From a virus: a stretch of DNA of 23,616 nt. This document shows, one piece after another, positions 10,615-16,911 of this stretch. The position numbers were made by a program, and so were the translations under genes. The notes below the pieces were generated by a model that had not been told where the DNA came from, made no database searches, and saw only the letters and a program-made list of their open reading frames with translations. The stretch spans positions 1 through 23,616 of IMG/VR virus record IMGVR_UViG_3300021368_000509; one strand, given 5' to 3'. How positions within the stretch are numbered: the first letter of the stretch is position 1; every line of letters starts with the position of its first letter.

Positions 10615-10974
10615 TTAGTACGACCAGACGGTCGGGGAAGGGTGCTTAGTAGAACTATCGAGGTGGATGAATCGGCCAGAGCCTTTTTGGTTAACGCCGA
10701 TTCTTTTAATGCCATGCGCCATTGCTATTGCTATAAGCTCGTAGGCGTCTTCGTATGACACAGCAACGTCCACGGCTACCCCTAAGCTATGAGTGCCGGG
10801 CATTGGCTTCTTGGCTTCTATGGGGTGGCTAGGACAGCGATACCCGCTACTAATAAACATAGGCTTACCAAAGGCAACCCGTATTTGATTAAGCGTGTCG
10901 CGGAAATCCTCATCAAAGGCTAGCTCATCACAGCCGCACTGACAGCGTAGCTCATCGTCGGAGAAGTAATTCAT
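10615..10974 (-). CDS. Peptidase M15-type endolysin
   Basis: A 119-residue zinc peptidase of the M15 (D-Ala-D-Ala/L-Ala-D-Glu type) class, expected to cut peptidoglycan cross-links at lysis. Key features are SSGYRC (42-47), H62 and D69 in THSLGVAVDV (the S-x-H-x-x-G-x-A-x-D zinc motif) and H104 in RFIHLD. The N-terminus has FSDDELRCQCGC, usual for the phage M15_3 subfamily. The ATG at 10974 is taken because homologues begin at this Met-x-Y-F-S segment; an earlier start at 11010 adds a stretch from the lipoprotein frame. It has no signal peptide, so it needs the holin for release. It is the last gene of the lysis cassette. Confidence 0.9.
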   Translation of the reverse strand: MNYFSDDELRCQCGCDELAFDEDFRDTLNQIRVAFGKPMFISSGYRCPSHPIEAKKPMPGTHSLGVAVDVAVSYEDAYELIAIAMAHGIKRIGVNQKGSGRFIHLDSSTKHPSPTVWSY

Positions 10975-11155
10975 TGGTTTCCATCCACTGGGTACAAACA
11001 ACCTCAACATCCAAGACGTTGTGGCAGATTATATTGCCGTATAAGGGTGTGCATTTTTCTCGTTCTAATGGGATGGACTTGTAGTCAAGGCAGATCCGCG
11101 TCTCTTCAGTCGTTGTACAGCCAGTAAGTAATAGACCTACCAGCAGGAACCTCAT
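10952..11155 (-). CDS. Small lysis-cassette lipoprotein, possible outer spanin
   Basis: A 67-residue protein with a signal peptide and lipobox MRFLLVGLLLTGC (cysteine 13), so the mature protein of about 55 residues should be lipid-anchored, probably in the outer membrane. Four more cysteines (in ICLDY, EKCTP, IICHN and VVCTQ) suggest disulfides in the periplasm. Its place between holin and endolysin and its lipoprotein nature fit an Rz1-like outer spanin, although the proline-rich composition of Rz1 is missing. I recall similar short C-L-D-Y lipoproteins in other phages. It overlaps the holin by ATGA and the endolysin by 23 bp. Confidence 0.75.
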   Translation of the reverse strand: MRFLLVGLLLTGCTTTEETRICLDYKSIPLEREKCTPLYGNIICHNVLDVEVVCTQWMETNELLLRR

Positions 11156-11547
11156 GACCGAGCCACGCCTTTCGTTTTCTCCCAGCTTCTTAGACCACCA
11201 AGACCCAACATCCCAAGAAGCACAGGCATCATTTCACTAAGATCCAGAGCTGGAATAACGATAGCAGAACCACTAACGACGAGTACAAAATTAGCCACAG
11301 GAATAAAGATATAATTACTAGCGAGACCAAGGCAGCAAACCCAGCCCACGCTAGGTCGCCAGCCGCTGATAAAAATTGACTGATGCCCGGCTTCTTTCTG
11401 GTTAACTGCAATCTGAGCTTTAGCGATTTCATGCGACTGCCTCTCTGCTAAGGTGGCGATCTCATGGGCGAGACGGTTACGCTCATCCGCATCAGGGATG
11501 ACCTTGTCTAACAGTGTAGATACAGGCGCTATCAGTTGTTCAATCAT
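11152..11547 (-). CDS. Holin (GTA-type, 3 TM family)
   Basis: A 131-residue protein of the three-transmembrane holin family first named for gene-transfer agents (PF11351, from memory). The soluble helical N-terminus (to about residue 52, rich in A/E/R) leads to the hallmark SGWRPSVGWVCCLGLASNYI (61-80). Hydrophobic segments follow at about 81-100 and 105-119, then a short basic tail. It would form membrane lesions that release the endolysin encoded two genes downstream. It overlaps both neighbours by 4 bp (ATGA), which makes translational coupling across the cassette likely. Confidence 0.85.
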   Translation of the reverse strand: MIEQLIAPVSTLLDKVIPDADERNRLAHEIATLAERQSHEIAKAQIAVNQKEAGHQSIFISGWRPSVGWVCCLGLASNYIFIPVANFVLVVSGSAIVIPALDLSEMMPVLLGMLGLGGLRSWEKTKGVARS

Positions 11548-11894
11548 TCTGGCTCCTGAGCATACAATGACTCCATTGTGCCAATGCGAATGGTTAAGTC
11601 ATGTACGTCTTTCTGTATCGCTCTGAGATCTTGCATATCCATCTGAACGCCTTCGATCATCATGTCTTGCCGGGCGTCATCAGGTAATGAGCCAAGCTCA
11701 CCGCGAGGCCACAAGATGCGAAACTCAGTGTTTCGCTCGATCTCCATCTGAGACTTATCTAGCAGGTGCTCTAGCTTGTTCAATCGTTCTTGAATGCCAA
11801 AGTAAGCCATCGTAGCAATAGACGTAGCCATTACCATCGCAATCAAATTACGAATCGGTATTGTTACGTCAGTGCTTTCGTTGACTTGCACCAT
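11544..11894 (-). CDS. Membrane-anchored coiled-coil protein, possible inner spanin
   Basis: A 116-residue protein with one transmembrane helix near the N-terminus (about 15-34, RNLIAMVMATSIATMAYFGI), followed by a coiled-coil (QERLNKLEHLLDKSQMEIER), a conserved-looking TEFRILWPRGELGSLP segment and another coiled stretch to the end. The predicted topology, short cytoplasmic end and long periplasmic coil, is that of an Rz-type inner spanin. I have also seen proteins with the N-T-E-F-R-x-x-W-P-R-G-E motif beside phage holins without a proven role. It starts on the TAATG overlap with the upstream gene. Confidence 0.6.
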   Translation of the reverse strand: MVQVNESTDVTIPIRNLIAMVMATSIATMAYFGIQERLNKLEHLLDKSQMEIERNTEFRILWPRGELGSLPDDARQDMMIEGVQMDMQDLRAIQKDVHDLTIRIGTMESLYAQEPE

Positions 11895-12169
11895 TAGCCA
11901 CGATATCCATACATAACAAGGCCAACAATCGAGCTAATTAAAATCCAAACAAAACGCTCGGCAACCTTCACGGACTGAGAGTTATACCCAACGATCCCTT
12001 TTACCTTGTCAAGGTCTGTCTCCTGCTCGTCCAAACGATACTCAAGTCGATCAATGCGAGCCGCACCCGCCGTTAGCTTTTCGTCAACTCTAGCAATTAA
12101 AGTCATTGCTTCGGCCAACTTATCCAGCTTGGTTTCAATCCTGTTGAGACGTACCGCCTGCTCGTCCAT
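11894..12169 (-). CDS. Coiled-coil protein with C-terminal membrane helix (XhlA-like)
   Basis: A 91-residue protein: long heptad-like helix through about residue 60 (RLNRIETKLDKLAEAMTLIA, then RIDRLEYRLDEQETDLDKVK) and one C-terminal transmembrane helix (about 73-88, FVWILISSIVGLVMYG). This layout matches XhlA/hemolysin-type lysis accessory proteins and some pinholin partners. It is the first clear gene of the lysis cassette and may regulate or assist the 3-TM holin. The start ATG at 12169 lies two bases after the preceding stop, with GGGTG upstream. Confidence 0.65.
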   Translation of the reverse strand: MDEQAVRLNRIETKLDKLAEAMTLIARVDEKLTAGAARIDRLEYRLDEQETDLDKVKGIVGYNSQSVKVAERFVWILISSIVGLVMYGYRG

Positions 12170-12171
12170 GA

Positions 12172-12459
12172 CTACACCCGTCCACCAACTATTCGGAAAT
12201 TTTTAAAATCCGGGTCGTTTACCTTGCGGATCAGCATACGCTTTCGACCCTCAGAGTCTTGCCAATCTATGTTTTCCTCTTTCATCCACTGCGCGATCAA
12301 ATGATCGGGGATAGAGGCCACACACCAAGACTCAGGAAGCTTGCCGGCGCCCATCGATCTGAGCATGGCCGTGCGGTCTAAGCACGGGGTGTTGTCATAC
12401 TCTTTCTCAATAACAAAAGTGCCGTCGTGGTTGTTGTGAAACTTCTCTTTAATCTTCAC
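12172..12459 (-). CDS. Conserved phage protein downstream of the coat gene
   Basis: A 95-residue protein beginning KIKEKFHNNHDGTFVIEKEY and ending FKNFRIVGGRV. I recognise the general pattern (N-x-H-D-G-T-F, V-A-S-I-P, then N-D-P and a final G-R-V) from proteins encoded just after coat genes in other phages, but know no function. A head-completion role is possible from position. The start is a GTG at 12459 with AAGGTGG upstream; an ATG-initiated longer form to 12516 would run through the neighbouring gene and is less likely. It overlaps the previous gene by 11 bp. Confidence 0.75.
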   Translation of the reverse strand: MKIKEKFHNNHDGTFVIEKEYDNTPCLDRTAMLRSMGAGKLPESWCVASIPDHLIAQWMKEENIDWQDSEGRKRMLIRKVNDPDFKNFRIVGGRV

Positions 12460-12628
12460 TTTCAACCACCTTCTTCTTGCGAGGTGCGCGCTTTGGCTTC
12501 GGTGGCTCTGCAACAAACTCTACACGAGTACCGTGCGGGATGGCCTGCTCGTCTGTTATATCAAGCAAGTCACCGCGGATGTATTTCTTACCGTCAATGA
12601 ACAAGCTGCTAACTACTACCTTGTACAT
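12449..12628 (-). CDS. Small hypothetical protein (59 residues)
   Basis: A 59-residue protein with start MYKVVVSSLFIDGKKYIRGD, middle LLDITDEQAIPHGTRVEFVA, and a proline/lysine-rich basic tail (PPKPKRAPRKKK). The first 40 residues look like a small beta-barrel or SH3-like unit. The tail could bind DNA or an acidic partner such as the scaffold. AGGAG precedes the ATG with five-base spacing. It lies between the coat-gene terminator and the next conserved gene. I do not recognise the family; the strong SD and neat overlap make it a real gene. Confidence 0.75.
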   Translation of the reverse strand: MYKVVVSSLFIDGKKYIRGDLLDITDEQAIPHGTRVEFVAEPPKPKRAPRKKKVVESED

Positions 12629-12639
12629 ACTAACTCCTG

Positions 12640-12661
12640 AAAAAAGGGGGCCGAAGCCCCC
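12640..12661 (-). terminator. Strong intrinsic terminator after the coat gene
   Basis: On the minus strand GGGGGC, loop TTCG and GCCCCC are followed by six T. C(UUCG)G is the classic extra-stable RNA tetraloop. It starts 11 bases after the coat stop codon, so it should end or strongly reduce the virion transcript and protect coat mRNA from 3' decay. Lysis genes downstream have no obvious promoter of their own and probably depend on read-through. Confidence 0.9.
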
Positions 12662-12672
12662 AGAGCGTTATC

Positions 12673-13620
12673 TTAAGAAGTGGTCAAGTCAGCAACCATG
12701 CCTGAAGCTGCTTCGTTCTTACAAACAAGAGTCAGCTCAGTAGTTACCTGACGAGTAGTCGCGTCACCAGTCTTAGCAAGTGCTACGTTCTTGGTAGGAC
12801 GTAGAACGCCAACCGCCCACATGTCATCCTGCATGATGAACACGTCACGTGAACGGTTCTCACGAGATGGGATGAACTCGACAGTGCCCCAAGGAGTAAC
12901 GTAGACGTCAGTCATGTTTACAACACGACCATCTTCGCCGTTCACTGTTGCGCGCTGGTTGTTGTTACCAACAAAACCAAGCGCCTTGTTCATCTGGAAC
13001 GCTGACAGGTAGACAGAGTCAGGGTTGCCGCCTTGCTCCCAGATTGACTGCATGACGTCGTCAAACAGAGTCTGAGTAAAGGCGCGCTGAGTACCATCTG
13101 TACGAGCGTCAGAGCCGTCACCAGTCGCATCAGAACCAGAAGTGCCTGATGAGGTGTTGCTAGTCAGCCAAGTAGGCGCACCAGCCAGCTCACGAGCTGT
13201 GGTTGAGTTACCAGCTACACGCGCGTTGTTGTCGAAAAGAGCCTTCTCGATATCCAGCTTCTGCTCCTTGGCTACCTTCAAAGTCTGGTAGGCCATCTCC
13301 GCAGCACGACCTGCCTTGTTCAGACCCTCGTCTGTGTCAGGAATAACAACAGCGTTCTTGAAGATCTGAGTGTAGTTACCGCGGCGAGTAGTCGCAGTGC
13401 GCGCCTCACCAGTGGTCTCGTCACCTTCAATGTGCGCGTTGGCTGCTGAAGAGCGAAGCGCGTCTGTCTGCCACTCGTGCAGAGTGTTGGTTGCTTTTGC
13501 CTTGCCACACTTAGAGTAGAAAGGGGTTTCTTCGGGAGATACGTCGTAGATGACGTCCTCAAGTGACTCACGGATGCCGTTAGCGTCGTAAGAGTCAAAG
13601 GTGTTTGACTTCTGTGCCAT
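12673..13620 (-). CDS. Major capsid protein (SU10/DUF5309 type)
   Basis: A 315-residue coat protein. The start AQKSNTFDSYDANGIRESLE, followed by DVIYDVSPEETPFYSKCGK, is typical of the SU10-like MCP family (DUF5309, HK97 fold). So are TNTLHEWQTDALRSSAANAH, the stretch around residue 85 (NYTQIFKNAVVIPDT) and the late R-P-T-K-N-V-A-L-A segment. About 155-175 is a Gly/Ser/Thr-rich loop. It assembles with the acidic scaffold encoded just upstream and the P22-like portal. It lies six bases after the scaffold stop, has good codon spacing and is followed by a strong terminator, as expected for the most abundant protein. Confidence 0.93.
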   Translation of the reverse strand: MAQKSNTFDSYDANGIRESLEDVIYDVSPEETPFYSKCGKAKATNTLHEWQTDALRSSAANAHIEGDETTGEARTATTRRGNYTQIFKNAVVIPDTDEGLNKAGRAAEMAYQTLKVAKEQKLDIEKALFDNNARVAGNSTTARELAGAPTWLTSNTSSGTSGSDATGDGSDARTDGTQRAFTQTLFDDVMQSIWEQGGNPDSVYLSAFQMNKALGFVGNNNQRATVNGEDGRVVNMTDVYVTPWGTVEFIPSRENRSRDVFIMQDDMWAVGVLRPTKNVALAKTGDATTRQVTTELTLVCKNEAASGMVADLTTS

Positions 13621-13625
13621 GTTAA

Positions 13626-14579
13626 TTACCTCTCATTAAGGATTAAGCTCATCGCATCTTGGATGCTTCCTGAGCGTTTAAGTTTCGATCTAGCTTGTCT
13701 TTGAGAGTTTTGGTTTGACGCTGTCTTCTTAGCACCCGGTTTAACAGTACGCTTAGGTTTAGCCTTGGCTTTCTTGATCGCCTGTTCCTTGCCGCCTTGT
13801 GCCGCCCTAAACTGGATGGCATCGTGCAGTACCCGGAGTACACGGTGATCAGTCACTGCCGCGATCTCTTGCGGGTCGAACCCGTAGACCTCTTGGCTTA
13901 CCGATAGCATATTGTTGCGAAGGTTAGTGGCCTTCTCGGGATCTGCGAAGTCAGGAATAACCTGCCTCAACGTCTCCATTTCTCTCTGTAAATAAGCGTT
14001 TCTAGCCTGCTGCTCTGCTTCAGAGTTGCCTGCTAGCGCCTGCTGAATCTCAGCTATTTTCTGCTGATATTCATTAGCCGCCACATCGTACTTGGCCTTT
14101 TCTGCTGAGTACCGGAACGGGTCAGTCTCAGCCAATTCTACGTTTGGCGGTACAGGGGCTGACGGTATTTGCATATTCTGCACTTGGGCAAAAATAGCTT
14201 TCGCTTGCTCGCGCTCATTCAGGAAATCACCGGCAATCTGCTCAAACTGCTTTCGCATCTCGGCAACCTGCTGCATTCCCTGCTGGACATATTGCTGACC
14301 GCTGTATCCTCGCTTGAGATCCTCTAGGGTGACCCGTTGCTCTATGCCGTCTACCTTGACGGAAAAAGTCTCGGGTTCCTCAGAATCGGCTTCTTCCTCA
14401 GCGTCCTCTTCGTAGTCCTCTACCTCGTCATCCTGCTCTGGCTCTTCAGCCTCTTGATCTTCTTCCTCAAAGTCCTCTTCGACCTCTACGGCCTCTTCAG
14501 GTTGCTCTTCGGGTTGTATCAATTGGCCTATAGCCGATTCGATGCTGCCATCGAATGTCACTTCATCAGTCGTTTCCAC
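13626..14579 (-). CDS. Capsid scaffolding protein
   Basis: A 317-residue protein with the composition of a phage scaffold. It has a very acidic Glu/Asp/Pro-rich N-terminus (about 23-70), a short folded part (SVKVDGIEQRVTLEDLKRGY, about 73-92) and long coiled-coil helices (about 93-240). The basic Lys/Arg-rich tail (about 262-305) is the usual coat-binding end. It has no protease motif. Position directly upstream of the coat gene fits. The start is GTG at 14579, preceded by GAGGA; it overlaps the upstream gene by 22 bp. It should guide procapsid assembly and then leave. Confidence 0.88.
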   Translation of the reverse strand: METTDEVTFDGSIESAIGQLIQPEEQPEEAVEVEEDFEEEDQEAEEPEQDDEVEDYEEDAEEEADSEEPETFSVKVDGIEQRVTLEDLKRGYSGQQYVQQGMQQVAEMRKQFEQIAGDFLNEREQAKAIFAQVQNMQIPSAPVPPNVELAETDPFRYSAEKAKYDVAANEYQQKIAEIQQALAGNSEAEQQARNAYLQREMETLRQVIPDFADPEKATNLRNNMLSVSQEVYGFDPQEIAAVTDHRVLRVLHDAIQFRAAQGGKEQAIKKAKAKPKRTVKPGAKKTASNQNSQRQARSKLKRSGSIQDAMSLILNER

Positions 14580-14821
14580 GGTGCTGATCCTCGCTGTTGC
14601 TGTTTGTCGAACATCGCCTCATCCGTAAGAATGACTGCCATGCGATCCTCGATCTTCGCTAACGCCCTCACTATGTGATGAGCCTCTTCCCGGTCTTCAT
14701 ACGAAGAGTGCGGGTTTAAGAAGACGTTGGCTGCGTCCTCTCTAATCTCTGTCAGTATCACGTTGAAAGCCTCGTCTTGCTTGAGTCTCTTAACGTGTGC
14801 CGCTCGATCCTTTATGTTCAA
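14558..14821 (-). CDS. Small head-region protein of unknown function
   Basis: An 87-residue helical protein between portal and scaffold, starting at TTG 14821 overlapping the portal TGA (TTGA). It reads KDRAAHVKRLKQDEAFNVIL, TEIREDAANVFLNPHSSYED, then REEAHHIVRALAKIEDRM. Proteins of this size and helical hairpin pattern occupy this slot in several short-tailed phages; their role is unknown to me. The basic C-terminus might contact the very acidic scaffold. There is no ATG in the frame until far downstream, so TTG is the only sensible start, although its SD is weak. Confidence 0.7.
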   Translation of the reverse strand: MNIKDRAAHVKRLKQDEAFNVILTEIREDAANVFLNPHSSYEDREEAHHIVRALAKIEDRMAVILTDEAMFDKQQQRGSAPWKRLMK

Positions 14822-16911
14822 AACGTGCTACCGACCGCGGCCTGAGCTGGCTGTGCTTGTGGGTAACGTGGCTCGTTCTGCAATTGCTTAATCCTCTCTA
14901 CATCGACCGCAGTACCATACTTACCTATGATCTCCGCGGCAGAAATCAAGAGGTCTTGATCCATCTCGTCTCGCTTACGGTCATCCTCAGCGATAGCCTT
15001 CTGAGCTTCTAGTTGCAATTTTAACTGATCCGTTTGCATCTTGGCCTGAGCCTTAATCTGCTCTGCCTGCAAGTAGGCCGCATTTGGATCTTGTTGTTGC
15101 TGACCCTGTTGTGCTTGCTGTTGCATCATCATCTGCTGTTCAAGCTGTGGGTTCATCGGCATAAAGTAGCGGTCAGAGTTTCTAACTCCGTTGATTGCCA
15201 AGATGTCAGACAAGGTGTTTCTGATGTTAGTCAAAGTCACCATGCCGTTACCCGGGCCATACGTCTGGAATATCTGTATCTGCGTTTGTAGCGTCTGATT
15301 TAAGACCGCAATCTTTTGATCTTCGCGCCCGGTTCCCAGACCTACGTTAATGGATACATCCATTGTGGAATTCCATGACCGCGGATCAACAGGGGTGTAA
15401 CCTTGACCTTGGAAGCGCATCATCTGCTCTTCATCAACATTCTGCACCATACACTGAAGCATGAGCTTGAACATCTGGCGCATACCGCCTTCCGCAAGGT
15501 TGCGAGCCATGACCTCTATCTGTGCCGCCTGAGCCTGCACAGTGGCCTGTACGGCAGTTGCGGTAGTGGCCTGTAGGCTGTCAGGGGATAGCCCTGTAGA
15601 CGCCTTGGTGACGCCCGTCTTGTCTTCTACCTGCTGGTCAAAGTATTGCAGAGCAGAAAGCGTCTGACCCGCTACAAAAGGCACCGACTGAGCTTGTACG
15701 GCGCCGGCCTGCTTCACCCGGATAACACCGCCAATCTCGTTGTTTAGAATGTCATCGACATTAACCGCACCGTCTACAATCTCAATTCTGGGGTTGTTTG
15801 TTAGTGCGACATTATCGAGAACACCGCGGAGCATCGCAGTGGCAGCGTCTTGATCATTCAAAATAAGATCAGCAACTGACCGGCCATAAAACGTGTGCGG
15901 CTCTGGATCAACCTCAAACACCGCAAAGGGCAGGTGAGAGCATGGCTCGTAATCCAAAAGCTTGTACTGGTTACCGCCCATTAGAATCTTGTGCATTTGA
16001 GCAACGCCAGTACCGCTGACGTCAATCTTCATGTACGCCTCAGTTACAGCCACAAGCCTCATAGAGGGGTCTTTAATGTCCTCTTCTGAGTAGTCAGACT
16101 CATACCCTCGGCGCTCGTACTCTTCGACCTCAGAGAAGGTGTCAGAGTGCTCTAAACCGCCTAGATCCTTGACGTCTTCGTAGTCATAACCCATAGCCAC
16201 GAGATCGCCAACACGCATCTCGGTACGATGAGCAACACAGTAATAGTCATCGATAGAACGCGAGTTGCGATCAATGAAAAACTCTTCCGGTGGCACGCTT
16301 TCAATACACATCTTGCCGCGCTCGACAGTGCGAGCCAGCTTAAGGTCATGACGGGGCGCCTCCATCTCCATGCCGAACTCATCAAGCTCCATGACCATCT
16401 TAGTAGTGTGCTTGATAACCTCAACGTCATCCTCATTAACGAGAAGCGTGAACTCCATATCGTTAAGATCTTGGAAGTCATAAACCTCTTGCTCTTGGTA
16501 AGTGTCCCAGTAAACCTTGACGACACCGACCTTCTTGACCAACGCATCGTGGAACGCATCATTTAGCACCCTGTAGCCGTTTAGCTCGTTAAACTGGTAG
16601 TGCATATACTTTGTGGCCTGCTCGGCCATGACGACGTCTTCTGTTCCACGTGGAACGTACTCAACAGGCTTGTCAGTGTTTAGAAAGACCCGCATAAGAG
16701 ACGGCTTGATAGCCCGGATGGTATCCCGAACCTTCGTAGCGACTACCTTAGATCGACCGTCTTCCTCACCGATATCGACCTCGCCATCGAAGTATCTCTG
16801 AGCCTTAATGCGGTCTTCGGCTATTTCAGACTCGCAGAAATCAACAGCGTCACTAACAGCGTCTCGGACAATGCCTTCAATCTCTAGGTCTGTCATTGGT
16901 TTAAGGCTCAT
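14818..16911 (-). CDS. Portal protein (P22 type)
   Basis: A 697-residue portal, close to the size of P22 gp1 (about 725). Typical are the start LEIEGIVRDAVSDAVDFCES, KAQRYFDGEVDIGEEDGRSK, VVATKVRDTIRAIKPSLMRV and the YHG/MHYQFNELNGY-like segment near residue 105. The ring domain has YEPCSHLPFAVFEVDPEPHT. A Gln-rich region (about 590-625) and a coiled-coil stretch (about 625-660) form the C-terminal barrel part. The dodecamer would be the DNA channel and binding site for terminase and tail factors. It starts with an ATGA overlap after the 651-residue protein. A parS-like sequence lies inside it at 16642-16657. Confidence 0.93.
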   Translation of the reverse strand: MSLKPMTDLEIEGIVRDAVSDAVDFCESEIAEDRIKAQRYFDGEVDIGEEDGRSKVVATKVRDTIRAIKPSLMRVFLNTDKPVEYVPRGTEDVVMAEQATKYMHYQFNELNGYRVLNDAFHDALVKKVGVVKVYWDTYQEQEVYDFQDLNDMEFTLLVNEDDVEVIKHTTKMVMELDEFGMEMEAPRHDLKLARTVERGKMCIESVPPEEFFIDRNSRSIDDYYCVAHRTEMRVGDLVAMGYDYEDVKDLGGLEHSDTFSEVEEYERRGYESDYSEEDIKDPSMRLVAVTEAYMKIDVSGTGVAQMHKILMGGNQYKLLDYEPCSHLPFAVFEVDPEPHTFYGRSVADLILNDQDAATAMLRGVLDNVALTNNPRIEIVDGAVNVDDILNNEIGGVIRVKQAGAVQAQSVPFVAGQTLSALQYFDQQVEDKTGVTKASTGLSPDSLQATTATAVQATVQAQAAQIEVMARNLAEGGMRQMFKLMLQCMVQNVDEEQMMRFQGQGYTPVDPRSWNSTMDVSINVGLGTGREDQKIAVLNQTLQTQIQIFQTYGPGNGMVTLTNIRNTLSDILAINGVRNSDRYFMPMNPQLEQQMMMQQQAQQGQQQQDPNAAYLQAEQIKAQAKMQTDQLKLQLEAQKAIAEDDRKRDEMDQDLLISAAEIIGKYGTAVDVERIKQLQNEPRYPQAQPAQAAVGSTF
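16642..16657. promoter_or_regulatory. parS-like ParB-binding sequence
   Basis: TGTTCCACGTGGAACG matches the chromosomal parS consensus TGTT-N-CACGTG-N-AACA at 13 of 14 fixed positions; the central 14 bases are a perfect palindrome. It encodes part of YVPRGTE in the portal gene, so coding explains some but not all of it. Whether a host ParB binds here is unknown. Confidence 0.35.

Noticed and set aside
12845-12852. Second CACGTG core (TCACGTGA) in the coat gene as a parS site
   Set aside because: The flanking bases match parS at only about one of eight positions.
14337-14678. Hydrophobic plus-strand ORF opposite the scaffold start
   Set aside because: It is the antisense reading of the Glu/Asp-rich scaffold, which automatically gives Leu/Phe-rich peptide; no SD or context.
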